NCBI GenBank assembly: GCA_002397315.1
Contig: DHAE01000025.1
Span: 61,403 to 125,402, forward strand
Reading direction: 5' to 3'
Length of the DNA: 64,000 bases
DNA from: Comamonadaceae bacterium UBA4962
Lineage (GTDB): Bacteria > Pseudomonadota > Gammaproteobacteria > Burkholderiales > Burkholderiaceae_C
This document shows, piece by piece, positions 25,279-33,876 of the stretch. Positions within the stretch are counted from its first letter, which is position 1. Every line of letters begins with the position of its first letter. The position numbers and the translations under genes are program-made. The notes beneath the pieces were generated by a model. That model was not told where the DNA came from. It did no database searches and was given only the letters and a program-made list of their open reading frames with translations.

Positions 25279-26121
25279 ATGACCGATCCCCACGCCCCCA
25301 CGCCCGCCGCCGAGGCGCCCGGCACCGAACCGGCGCTCAGCAACGACGACCTCGACGAGCTGGATGCGCTGCTCGACGACCTGCGCTCGCGCGCCGAGGA
25401 AATCCCCCAGTGGGAGTTCTGCGACGGCTTCCTGACGGCGCTCGTGTGCACGCGCCGGCCCATCCCACCGGCCGAATACCTGCCCATGCTGCTGGACGAC
25501 GGCGGCCCGATGGAGCTGGCTGCCGAAGGCGATGCGCTGCCGCGCCTGCCGGCCTTCCAGGACGACGCGCAGCAGGCGCGCTTCGTCGAGCTGTGGATGC
25601 GCCGCTGGAACGAAGTGGCCCGCCAGCTCGACGAGCAGATCGAGACGCTGGAGGACGACCGCGCCTTCCAGCCCGAAGTGATGGACATGCGCGGCGCCAT
25701 CGCCTGCCTGCCCGAAGAAGAACGCGCCGAAATGGAAGGGCAGGACATTCCCTCGTTCGGCCAGGTCTGGGCGCTGGGCTTCATGTTCGCCGTGGAGAAC
25801 TGGCCCGAGGAATGGGCCGCGCCGCGCGACAAGGAGGCCGCGCAGTGGCTGGACGGCGCGCTCGACCACATCGTCGCGCTGACCGAGGACGACACCGGCC
25901 GCGCCGAGCACAACATGTACGCCGAGGACGGCCCGCCCAGCGTGAGCGAGGACCGGCTGGAGGTGTTCGGCGAAGCGGTCTGGGCCACCTACGACCTGCG
26001 CCAGCTGTGGAAGAGCATGGGCCCGCGCATCGAGTCCGTGCGCCGCGGGGACACGCCGGGCCGCAACGACCCGTGCAGCTGCGGCAGCGGGAAAAAGTAC
26101 AAGAAGTGTTGCGGAAGCTGA
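25279..26121 (+). CDS. UPF0149/YecA-family protein with C-terminal SEC-C zinc motif
   Basis: 280 residues, acidic cytosolic protein. An N-terminal YecA/UPF0149 helical domain (about 20-230, PQWEFCDGFLTALVCTRRP and FGQVWALGFMFAVENWPEEW) is followed by a C-terminal SEC-C motif GRNDPCSCGSGKKYKKCCG that binds Zn and resembles the SecA C-terminus. Such proteins are ribosome- or chaperone-associated in E. coli (YecA), but the role is not settled. The start ATG at 25279 has AGGAG 7 bp upstream. The last 16 bp overlap the SulP gene. Confidence 0.88.
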   Translation: MTDPHAPTPAAEAPGTEPALSNDDLDELDALLDDLRSRAEEIPQWEFCDGFLTALVCTRRPIPPAEYLPMLLDDGGPMELAAEGDALPRLPAFQDDAQQARFVELWMRRWNEVARQLDEQIETLEDDRAFQPEVMDMRGAIACLPEEERAEMEGQDIPSFGQVWALGFMFAVENWPEEWAAPRDKEAAQWLDGALDHIVALTEDDTGRAEHNMYAEDGPPSVSEDRLEVFGEAVWATYDLRQLWKSMGPRIESVRRGDTPGRNDPCSCGSGKKYKKCCGS

Positions 26122-27587
26122 GCACCCGCTTGCGCGCCGAATGGGCGCCCAGCATTCCGCGCGAGTTGCTCGCGGGGGCCGTCGCCACGTTCGCGCTCAT
26201 CCCGGAGGTGATCGCGTTCTCGTTCGTGGCGGGCGTCGATCCGTCGGTGGGGCTGTTCGCCTCGTTCGTCATCAGCCTGGTGATCGCCTTCGCGGGCGGA
26301 CGGCCGGCCATGGTGTCGGCGGCGGCCGGTTCGGTGGCGCTGGTGGCCGCGCCGCTCGTGCAGTCGCACGGCCTCGGCTACCTCTTCGCGGCCGGGCTGC
26401 TGGCCGGCGCGGTGCAGGTGGCCTTCGGCCTGCTGCGCATGGGCGTGCTGGTGCGGTTCGTTTCCAGTTCGGTGCGCACGGGTTTCGTGAACGCGCTGGC
26501 GGTGCTGATCTTCTCGGCCCAACTGCCGCACCTGCGCGGCGCCGGCCCGGCCACCTGGGGCATGCTGGCGCTGGGGCTCGCGATCATCTACGGGCTGCCG
26601 CGCCTGGGTGCGTGGTGGGGCTGGCGCGCGCTCACCGCGATCCCGTCGCCGCTGGTCTGCGTGGTGGCGCTCACGGTGCTGGCCTCCGCGGCCGGCCTGC
26701 CGCTGCCCACCGTGGCCGATCTGGGCAGGCTGCCGGACTCGCTGCCCGCCTTCGCGCTGCCCGGTGTGCCGTTCACGCTGGAGACGCTGCGCATCATCGC
26801 GCTGCCGGCGCTCGCGATCGCCTTCGTGGGCCTGCTGGAGTCCGTGCTCACGGCCGCGGTGGTGGACGAGATGACCGACACGCCCAGCGACAAGAACCGC
26901 GAATGCGCGGGCCTGGGGCTGGCGAACATCGCGGCCAGCCTGTTCGGCGGCATCGCGGGCTGCGGAATGATCGGCCAGGCCGTCGGCAACGTGAAGTACG
27001 GCGGACGCGGGCGGCTCTCGACGCTGTTCGCGGGCGTGTTCCTGCTCATCCTGATGGTGGCGCTCAAGGACTGGGTGTCGCGCGTGCCGGTGATCTCGCT
27101 GGTGGCGATCATGGTGATGGTGTCGGCCTCCACCTTCGACTGGGGCTCGCTGCGCACGCTGGTGCGGCATCCGCGCATGTCGAGTGCGGTGATGCTGGCC
27201 ACCGTGGCCGTGACGCTCGCCACCCACAACCTCGCGGCCGGGGTGGCCGTGGGCGTGGTGCTGAGCGGCGTGTTCTTCGCCTTCAAGGTGGCCCGCCTGC
27301 TCGACGTGCGCGCCGAGGACGATCCGGCCACGGGCCTGCGCACCTGGCACGTCGCGGGCCAGGTGTTCTTCGCCTCGGCCGATGCCTTCATCGACGCCTT
27401 CGACATCCTGGCCGCGGAAGGCCGGCCGGTGCGCATCGACGTCTCGCGCGCCCACTTCTGGGACGTGACGGCCGTCGCCGCGCTGGAGAAGGTGGTGCAG
27501 CGGCTGCGCCACCACGGCTGCAGCGTGGAGGTGGTGGGCATGAACCGGGCCAGCGCCGGGCTGTTGGAGCGCGTCGCGGAGCGCTGA
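26106..27587 (+). CDS. SulP-family anion transporter with STAS domain
   Basis: 493 residues with about 11-14 membrane helices and a C-terminal STAS domain (about 400-493). SulP hallmarks are FALIPEVIAFSFVAGVDPSVGLFASF in the first helices (shown in part) and the later DEMTDTPSDKNRECAGLGLAN block. Members carry sulfate, bicarbonate or dicarboxylates; this subgroup is not assignable. The proposed start is GTG at 26106, preceded by GGGAAAAAG and embedded in the end of the UPF0149 gene; no in-frame ATG lies near. The overlap implies translational coupling with the UPF0149 protein. Confidence 0.85.
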   Translation: MLRKLSTRLRAEWAPSIPRELLAGAVATFALIPEVIAFSFVAGVDPSVGLFASFVISLVIAFAGGRPAMVSAAAGSVALVAAPLVQSHGLGYLFAAGLLAGAVQVAFGLLRMGVLVRFVSSSVRTGFVNALAVLIFSAQLPHLRGAGPATWGMLALGLAIIYGLPRLGAWWGWRALTAIPSPLVCVVALTVLASAAGLPLPTVADLGRLPDSLPAFALPGVPFTLETLRIIALPALAIAFVGLLESVLTAAVVDEMTDTPSDKNRECAGLGLANIAASLFGGIAGCGMIGQAVGNVKYGGRGRLSTLFAGVFLLILMVALKDWVSRVPVISLVAIMVMVSASTFDWGSLRTLVRHPRMSSAVMLATVAVTLATHNLAAGVAVGVVLSGVFFAFKVARLLDVRAEDDPATGLRTWHVAGQVFFASADAFIDAFDILAAEGRPVRIDVSRAHFWDVTAVAALEKVVQRLRHHGCSVEVVGMNRASAGLLERVAER

Positions 27588-27588
27588 C

Positions 27589-28047
27589 TCAGGCGAGCAG
27601 CTCCGCCAGCCGCGCCAGCGCATGGCCCTGCGCGCCCGCCCGCACGGCCGCGCGGTCCCCCGCGAAGCGCACGACCTCGCTGTGCGTCGTGCCGGCCACG
27701 TGCCAGCCGAACCAGACGGTGCCCACGGGTTTTTCCGCGCTGCCGCCCGATGGGCCGGCCACGCCGGTCACTGCCAGCGCGACCTGCGCGCGGGCATGCC
27801 GCACGGCGCCCTCGGCCATGGCGCGTGCCACGGGTTCGCTGACGGCGCCGTGGGCCTCGATGAGCGCCGCGGGCACGCCGAGCAGCTCCGTCTTGGCGGC
27901 ATTGGAATAGGTGACGAAGCCGCGCTCGAACCACTGGCTCGATCCGGCGAGATCGGTGCAGGCGGCCGCGATCAGGCCGCCGGTGCAGCTTTCGGCGGTG
28001 GCCATCATCCAGCCGCGCGCGCGCAGGGCATGCGCGATCGCATTCAC
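27589..28047 (-). CDS. pncC: CinA C-terminal-type nicotinamide-nucleotide amidase
   Basis: Cytosolic amidase converting nicotinamide mononucleotide to nicotinate mononucleotide in pyridine-nucleotide salvage. 152 residues correspond to the stand-alone CinA C-terminal domain. ATAESCTGGLIAA (about 19-31) holds the catalytic Ser, with VTYSNAAKTELLGV and AVTGVAGPSGGSAEKPVGTV further on as family blocks. The GTG at 28047 overlaps the pgpA stop by 4 bp; a GTG one codon earlier is possible. It is the last gene of the thiL-pgpA-pncC run, an order common in betaproteobacteria. Confidence 0.9.
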   Translation of the reverse strand: MNAIAHALRARGWMMATAESCTGGLIAAACTDLAGSSQWFERGFVTYSNAAKTELLGVPAALIEAHGAVSEPVARAMAEGAVRHARAQVALAVTGVAGPSGGSAEKPVGTVWFGWHVAGTTHSEVVRFAGDRAAVRAGAQGHALARLAELLA

Positions 28048-28598
28048 CACAGCACCCTCCAGAGCGCGATCACGAACAGCGTGCAGAACGCGGCCACGAA
28101 ATCGTCGAAGAGGATGCCCCAGCCGCCGCGCCAGCCGAAGCCCTTGAAGAGGCTGTCGGCCCAGGCGACCGGGCCGGGCTTGGCCGCGTCGAAGAAGCGG
28201 AACAGCGCGAAGGCCGCGCACTGCCCCCAGAAGCCCATGGGCATGGCGAGCCAAAGCACGCACCAGAAGGCCACGATCTCGTCCCAGACGATGCAGCCGG
28301 GGTCGGCCACGCCGAGGCGGCGCGCGGTGGTGGTGCAGGCCCACCAGCCCACCAGCGTGCCGACGAGGATCAGGAGGCCGATCTGCATCGGCGCGAGCCA
28401 CTGCTGCAGCAGCAGGTAGGCCAGCCACGCCCAGGCGGTGCCGACGGTGCCGGGCGCGCGCGGCGAGAGGCCCGAGCCGAAGCCCAGGGCGATCCAGTGC
28501 GCCGGGTGGGCGCGCACGAAGGCGGCGGTGGCGATCGGCGGGCGGCGACCCGGCTTTTCGGCGGCGGGCAGGGGAGAGAGAGGCGGCAGGGCGTTCAT
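28044..28598 (-). CDS. pgpA: phosphatidylglycerophosphatase A
   Basis: Inner-membrane phosphatase making phosphatidylglycerol from phosphatidylglycerol phosphate. 184 residues. The family signature GSGLSPRAPGTVGTAWAW is at about 41-58. DPGCIVWDEIVAFW holds the conserved acidic pair, and RFFDAAKPGPVAWAD holds the KP-containing loop, with several hydrophobic helices between. The ATG at 28598 overlaps the stop of the MuiA-like gene upstream (ATGA), and its own stop overlaps pncC, so the three genes are translationally chained. Confidence 0.93.
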   Translation of the reverse strand: MNALPPLSPLPAAEKPGRRPPIATAAFVRAHPAHWIALGFGSGLSPRAPGTVGTAWAWLAYLLLQQWLAPMQIGLLILVGTLVGWWACTTTARRLGVADPGCIVWDEIVAFWCVLWLAMPMGFWGQCAAFALFRFFDAAKPGPVAWADSLFKGFGWRGGWGILFDDFVAAFCTLFVIALWRVLW

Positions 28599-30391
28599 GG
28601 CGTGTTCTCGTCCAGCACCATGTCCTTGTCGTGGCGCACCGTGTGTTCGGCGGTGAAGCGGGCCTCGGCGCCGGGCGCCAGGGTCTGCTGCCATGCGATC
28701 GTGCCGGGGCGGCCTTCCCAGGCGGTGGTGAGCGGTGCGGGCGCGTAGCGCGATTCGATTTCGATCTTCGCGTTGCGCGAGACCGGCGCCGCGTCGATCA
28801 CCTGCAGCGTGACCGGCGCGGTGTGGCGGTTCTCGATGCGGTAGGCGAGCGCGGTGCGGCGTTCCACGCGCGAGCCCGTGAAGCCGGCGCTGCCGGTGGT
28901 CTGCTGCGGTGCCTCGGCCTGTACCCGCACGAGGTCGTCCGGGCCGAACCAGAGCGGGACGGTGCGGGCGGCCTGCGCCTCTGCGCCCGCCGTCGCCGCG
29001 GTGGCCGTGGCCGTGGGTGCCGCCGCAGCGAAGTCCAGCCGGCCCTCGCCCACGAAGGCGCCGTCGCGGTACAGGCCCACGGACCCGGCGGGCCAGGAGC
29101 CGGCGGGCGGCGCGATCTCGGCCACGAGGTAGGCAGTCGGCTGGCGTGCGGGCACGGTGCGTGTCACGAGGCGGGCGGTGGCGCCGTGCGTGCCCAGCAG
29201 CAGCGTGGTGCGCTGGCCGCTCGCGGGCACGGTGAGGCGCTGCGGCACCTCGAAGCGCGTCGCGTAGCTGCCGGCCAGGGCGGTCACGTCGAAGTCGGGC
29301 AGGGGGGCTTCCGCCAGGTCGGCCGGGGCCGCGGATGCCACCGACGTCATCGGGGCGGCGGGTGCAGGCATGCGTGCGAGCCGTCTCTGCGGCTCCGGCG
29401 GGGCCGCCACGTCCACCGTCCAGGTGCCGGGGCGCGGCCCCTGCGTGGCGCGCGCGGGCGTCTGGGTGGTGAGCACGAGGCGCACGTCGTTCCAGTCTTC
29501 TCCGCTGCGCTGCGCCACCACGGCCAGCCGTTCCAGCACCACGGCGCCCGTGGCGGTGTCGAGCCGCGCGCGGTAGGCGGGCTGCCAGCCGGGGCCGTGC
29601 ACTTGGTAGGACAGGCGCAGCCCGGCCTCGCGGTCGGTGGCGAGATTCACGGCCACCGACACCACCTTCCCGCGGGAACCGCCCGCGGCGTGGTCGCGCT
29701 CGGCGCGCAGCGGCTTCAGTTCGCGCTCCAGCGCTTCCTGGCGGCGCTGCAGCGGCGGCAGGCGCACCAGCGTCTCGGCGGAGGTCTTGCGCAGCGCTTC
29801 GGCCGTGGCCGGTATCTGCACGGCGGGCGTGCGACCGTCGCGCGGGGTGCCGCTGCCGGTGCTGCCATCGCTGCCGCCGGCCACGTGGTCCAGGTACCGG
29901 TCCACACGCCGCAGCGCCGTGATTTCGGCCTGCACGTCGGCGATGCGGTCTTCCAGCGTGCGGATGCGGTCGTCCAGCGGGCTCGCGCAGCCGGCGGCCA
30001 CGTCGCGGTCCTCGGTGGTGACCTTGAACTCGCCCACGCGCACGCCGGCGTCGGCACTGATCTGCAGGCTGTCCGGGTCCAGGCTCGCCGGCAGGCAGGC
30101 GAAGGTGGCACTGCGCGCGCCCGCGGGAAGGCGGGCGCTGCGTTCGATGGTGGCGATGCCCGGTGCCACCGTCACCTGGGTGATGCGGGAGGCCGTCGTA
30201 GGGGGGCGCTCCTGCGCATGGGACACGGGGATCGCCGCGATCGCCGAGCAGGCCGCGAGGGCGGCCACGAAGGCGCGGGCACCCGGGGCACGCTCTCCGC
30301 AGGCGGCAGGGCCGGAGGGCTCGGCCGGCGCTCCGCTGCAGCGGGTGAAGGCGGCCGGACGGGCCGTGCCAGGCAGGAAAGCGAAGGGCAT
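28595..30391 (-). CDS. MuiA-family (DUF4139) secreted protein
   Basis: 598 residues. A long hydrophilic N-region precedes a signal-like helix (ARAFVAALAACSAIAAIP at about 38-55, cleavage near SHAQ). An N-terminal DUF4140-like strand region (RITQVTVAPGIATIERSARL), a coiled coil at about 140-235 and a large C-terminal DUF4139 beta domain (SYQVHGPGWQPAYRARLD through RIENRHTAPVTLQVIDAAPV) follow. Similar proteins are annotated 'mucoidy inhibitor MuiA', though the biochemical role is unknown. A later start nearer the signal helix is possible. Inserted between thiL and pgpA, which are more often adjacent. Confidence 0.82.
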   Translation of the reverse strand: MPFAFLPGTARPAAFTRCSGAPAEPSGPAACGERAPGARAFVAALAACSAIAAIPVSHAQERPPTTASRITQVTVAPGIATIERSARLPAGARSATFACLPASLDPDSLQISADAGVRVGEFKVTTEDRDVAAGCASPLDDRIRTLEDRIADVQAEITALRRVDRYLDHVAGGSDGSTGSGTPRDGRTPAVQIPATAEALRKTSAETLVRLPPLQRRQEALERELKPLRAERDHAAGGSRGKVVSVAVNLATDREAGLRLSYQVHGPGWQPAYRARLDTATGAVVLERLAVVAQRSGEDWNDVRLVLTTQTPARATQGPRPGTWTVDVAAPPEPQRRLARMPAPAAPMTSVASAAPADLAEAPLPDFDVTALAGSYATRFEVPQRLTVPASGQRTTLLLGTHGATARLVTRTVPARQPTAYLVAEIAPPAGSWPAGSVGLYRDGAFVGEGRLDFAAAAPTATATAATAGAEAQAARTVPLWFGPDDLVRVQAEAPQQTTGSAGFTGSRVERRTALAYRIENRHTAPVTLQVIDAAPVSRNAKIEIESRYAPAPLTTAWEGRPGTIAWQQTLAPGAEARFTAEHTVRHDKDMVLDENTP

Positions 30392-30466
30392 TGCGGCTCC
30401 TGGTTCCTCGAAATGGGGGATGGGGATGCTAGCAGCGCGTACGCCGCACCCGGGCGGCGGGTGCCG

Positions 30467-31450
30467 TCAGCGGAAATGGTCGAACGCGAGGTACTGCGCG
30501 TCCAGCACGGCGCCCTGCTCATCCAGCAGGCGCAGCCCCGGTTCGGCGTCGATGGCGCCGATGCGCGTGACCCGCGTAGCGCTCTGCCCCGCGGCGGCCT
30601 CGACCTCCGCGCGGCGCCCGGGCGCGGCGGTGAACAGCAGTTCGTAATCGTCGCCGCCCGCGAGCACGCAGCGCAGCAGGTTCTCCCGGCCGTAGGGCAG
30701 TTGCTCGGGCACGGGCTCGCCCGCGCTGGCCGCCATGAGGTGCGGGGCCAGCGTGGTGTCGATGTGCGCGCCCACGCCCGAGGCCTGCAGGATGTGCCCC
30801 AGGTCGCCCACGAGCCCGTCGCTCACGTCGATGGCGCTGCCGGCCACGCCGCGCAAGGCCTGCCCGAGCGCCACCCGCGGCGTGGGGCGCTCCAGCCGCT
30901 CGCGCGCCTGTGCCAGCACCGGCGGCGGCAACTGCACGGGCATCTCGCCCAGCAGCGCGTCGAGCGCGAGCCGCGCGTCGCCCAGGTGGCCGCTCACCCA
31001 CAGGTCGTCGCCCGGCCGCGCGCCGCTGCGCAGCAGCGCCTGGCCGGCCGGCACTTCGCCGAACACCGTGATGCAGATATTGAGCGGCCCCTGCGTGGTG
31101 TCCCCGCCCACCAGTTCGCAGCCGTGTTCGTCGGCCAGCGCCAGCAGCCCTTCCGAGAAGCCCTGCAGCCAGGCCTCGTCGGCCCGCGGCAGCGACAAGG
31201 CCAGCGTGAACGCGAGTGGCCGGGCACCGCAGGCGGCGAGGTCCGACAGGTTCACCGCCAGTGCCTTGTGGCCCAGGTGCGCGGGATAGACGTCGGGAAA
31301 GAAATGCCGGCCCTCCACCAGCATGTCGCTGGAGACGGCCAGGTGCATGCCGGCGGCGGGCGCGAGCAGTGCGCAGTCGTCGCCCACGCCGAGCGCGGCG
31401 CGGCGCACGGGGCGGCGGAAGTAGCGTGCGATCAGGTCGAATTCACCCAT
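30467..31450 (-). CDS. thiL: thiamine-monophosphate kinase
   Basis: Cytosolic enzyme phosphorylating thiamine monophosphate to the diphosphate cofactor. 327 residues. N-terminal MGEFDLIARYF and VGDDCALL (metal/ATP site) are followed by VNLSDLAACGARPLAF, the DTTQGPLNICIT block and IDVSDGLVGDLGHIL, all PurM/ThiL-fold landmarks. The ATG at 31450 was chosen because MGEFxLI is the family N-terminus. First gene of the leftward thiL-muiA-pgpA-pncC group. Confidence 0.95.
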   Translation of the reverse strand: MGEFDLIARYFRRPVRRAALGVGDDCALLAPAAGMHLAVSSDMLVEGRHFFPDVYPAHLGHKALAVNLSDLAACGARPLAFTLALSLPRADEAWLQGFSEGLLALADEHGCELVGGDTTQGPLNICITVFGEVPAGQALLRSGARPGDDLWVSGHLGDARLALDALLGEMPVQLPPPVLAQARERLERPTPRVALGQALRGVAGSAIDVSDGLVGDLGHILQASGVGAHIDTTLAPHLMAASAGEPVPEQLPYGRENLLRCVLAGGDDYELLFTAAPGRRAEVEAAAGQSATRVTRIGAIDAEPGLRLLDEQGAVLDAQYLAFDHFR

Positions 31451-31590
31451 GCGCCGAGCATACGCGCAGCCGTGGACGGCCGCGGAGGCCGAAAGGGCCG
31501 GCCCCTCGATCCCCCCCATGGTGGGGAAGGCATGGAAGAGATCCGTGGCTAGACTGGCGGGCTCTCTTTTGACGGCGAGGAGGTTTCCCT

Positions 31591-32643
31591 GTGCAAAAAA
31601 CAGTAGCGCCAGCGCTGGCTCTGGCCTTCGCCATGGGACTTGGCGCATGCCAAAAACAGGAGGCGACGCAAAAGGCCGTCAGTACATCTGCCGCTCCGCA
31701 GGCCGCCTCCGCGCCGTCCGCGACCACGCCACCCGTCGATGCGGGTGCGGCGGCTCCGCAGCCGGCTGCGTCCAGGCCCTTCGACGCGGCCAGCCTGCCG
31801 GTCTCCAGCGTGCCGCTGGGCGCCTTCCCGTACATCGCACTTCCCGCCGGCTACGTCACCGGAACGAAGCCGGACGTGGCCGATTTCGACCAGGTGCCGT
31901 TCTGGACGGGCGACCGCCTGCAGCCGGTCGAAGGCCGCATCTGGTCGGCGCACATCGCCGCCGCCGAGGGCAAGACCTTCTCGGACCTGGAGCTATTGCG
32001 CAACATCGAATCCGTGGTGGCCTCGCTGGGCGGCAGGAAGATCTTCGAGGGCAAGCTGCCGCAGGCCGCCACCGACGAGATGAAGGAGTGGCCGCGCGAC
32101 GTGGTCACGCGCTACAACAGCGGCCTGGGCGACATCTGGAACCAGCCCGTGCAGGTGTTCGTCGTCCACCGGGCGGACCGCGACATCTGGATCCACCTGT
32201 GCAGCTACCAGTTCGGCGGCGGCCTGCTCATCGCCGAGACGAAGCCGTTGCAGGTCACCGCGGGCCTGCTGCCGGCCAGCGAACTGAAGGCGCAGATCGA
32301 CAAGGCCGGCAAGGTGGCGCTGCAGGTCCATTTCGCCACCGACAAGGCCGACATCCTGCCCGACTCGCAGCCGCAGATCGAACAGGTCGTGCAATTGCTG
32401 CAGCAGGACGCAGCGCTGAAGCTCGCCGTCAACGGCCACACCGACGACACGGGCGACGCGGCGCGCAACAAGACCTTGTCAGAAGGCCGCGCCAGGGCCG
32501 TCGTCGCGGCCCTCACGGCGCGGGGCATCGATGCGTCGCGCCTGTCCGCCGCCGGTTTCGGCGCAGAGCGCCCGGTGGCGGACAACGGCACGCAAGAGGG
32601 CAAGGCGAACAACCGGCGGGTGGAGCTGGTCAAGCAGGGCTGA
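31591..32643 (+). CDS. OmpA-family lipoprotein
   Basis: 350 residues. A signal peptide with a lipobox-like GLGAC near residues 16-20 suggests lipidation at Cys20, followed by an Ala/Pro-rich linker. A middle domain without recognisable family (about 75-230) precedes a C-terminal OmpA peptidoglycan-binding domain (about 235-348) with LQVHFATDKADILPDS, NGHTDDTGDAARNKTLSEGRA and NRRVELV. Probably tethers the outer membrane to the cell wall. Start is GTG at 31591 with a strong GAGGAGG about 7 bp upstream. No obvious operon partner. Confidence 0.85.
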   Translation: MQKTVAPALALAFAMGLGACQKQEATQKAVSTSAAPQAASAPSATTPPVDAGAAAPQPAASRPFDAASLPVSSVPLGAFPYIALPAGYVTGTKPDVADFDQVPFWTGDRLQPVEGRIWSAHIAAAEGKTFSDLELLRNIESVVASLGGRKIFEGKLPQAATDEMKEWPRDVVTRYNSGLGDIWNQPVQVFVVHRADRDIWIHLCSYQFGGGLLIAETKPLQVTAGLLPASELKAQIDKAGKVALQVHFATDKADILPDSQPQIEQVVQLLQQDAALKLAVNGHTDDTGDAARNKTLSEGRARAVVAALTARGIDASRLSAAGFGAERPVADNGTQEGKANNRRVELVKQG

Positions 32644-32751
32644 GGAGAACGGTGCGCAGGGCACCTCGCGGGGCGCCTCGCACGCCAGGCGGCACCAGGG
32701 CGGCCCTGGCCCCCGCGTGGGCCCCGGCCCATGGCGGCCGGGCGGCCGCGC

Positions 32752-33876
32752 TCAGGCCGGCGCGCCGCGGAACCGCAAGGCCGCCTGCCGGCTCACCTCG
32801 CCCAGCAGTTGCTCGTCGCGCTGCCGGTCGCGCAGCCAGCGCGCGTCGTTCTGGCCGGCCGCGGCCTCGCTGCGCAGCAGATGCAGCGCGCCGGAGGCGC
32901 CCGTCACCGCCGCATGGCGCGCGATGTGGTCGATGGTCTGCAGGATGTGGTCGCGCAGCGGCATGTGCTCGCCCGTGGCCGGGTCCACGTAGACCGCCTG
33001 CATGCCGAAGCGGCAGGCCTGGAAGCGGTTGTAGGTGTAGACGAGGTAGTCGTCCTCGGTCGGCGTGAAGGGCTGCTCGGCCAGGAACCAGGCGCCCAGC
33101 GCCTGCACATAGCCCGATAGCGCGGCGGCGCGCTCGATGGTGAGCGGCGTGTCGAACACGCGGATCTCGATCGTGCCGAACTCGGGCTTGGGGCGGATGT
33201 CCCAGTAGAAGTCCTTCATGCTCTTGACCACGCCCGTGCGCGTCATCTTGTCGAAGTACGCCTCGAAGTCGTTCCAGGTGAGCACCATGGGTGCGCGGCC
33301 CGACAGCGGGAACGCGAACACCGAGTTGAGCCGCGCCGAATCGAAGGCCGTGTCCTGCCCCTGCACGTAGGGGCTGGAGGCCGACATCGCGATGAAGTGC
33401 GGGATGTAGCGCGACATGCGGTGCAGCATCAGCAGCGCCTCGTCGGCGCTGGGGCAGCCGATGTGCACGTGCTGGCCGAAGATCGTGAACTGCTTGGAGA
33501 GGTAGCCGTAGAGCTGCGACAGCTCCTGGAAGCGGGGCTTGTCGTAGATGCGGCGCTCGTGCCACTGCTGGAAGGGGTGCGTGCCCCCGCCGGCCACGGC
33601 GATGTTGAGCTTGTCCGCGCTTTTGACCAGCGCGTCGCGGATCTGCGTAAGTTGGCCCAGCACCTCGCTGCTCGAATGGCAGACGCCCGTCGAGATCTCG
33701 ATCATGCTGTTGGTCATCTCGGGCACCACGCTGCCGGGCAGCGGGTGCTTTTCCATGAGGCGCAGCATGTCCTCGGCGTAGGGCGCGAGGTCGTAGTTGT
33801 GCGTGTTGACGAGCTGCAGTTCCAGCTCGACGCCGAGCGTCAGCGGCTCGGAATGGTGGAATGCTTCCAGGCTCAT
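32752..33876 (-). CDS. YbdK-type carboxylate-amine ligase (weak glutamate-cysteine ligase)
   Basis: 374-residue cytosolic ATP-dependent ligase of the GCS2 family; E. coli YbdK has weak gamma-glutamylcysteine synthetase activity. Visible family blocks are LTLGVELELQLV (metal-binding Glu) at about 13-24, AVAGGGTHPFQQW, GQHVHIGCPSADEAL, RLNSVFAFPLSGRAP and TIEIRVFDTPLT. The ATG at 33876 overlaps the stop of the Kef-type antiporter (ATGA), so the two are translationally coupled. Confidence 0.9.
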   Translation of the reverse strand: MSLEAFHHSEPLTLGVELELQLVNTHNYDLAPYAEDMLRLMEKHPLPGSVVPEMTNSMIEISTGVCHSSSEVLGQLTQIRDALVKSADKLNIAVAGGGTHPFQQWHERRIYDKPRFQELSQLYGYLSKQFTIFGQHVHIGCPSADEALLMLHRMSRYIPHFIAMSASSPYVQGQDTAFDSARLNSVFAFPLSGRAPMVLTWNDFEAYFDKMTRTGVVKSMKDFYWDIRPKPEFGTIEIRVFDTPLTIERAAALSGYVQALGAWFLAEQPFTPTEDDYLVYTYNRFQACRFGMQAVYVDPATGEHMPLRDHILQTIDHIARHAAVTGASGALHLLRSEAAAGQNDARWLRDRQRDEQLLGEVSRQAALRFRGAPA

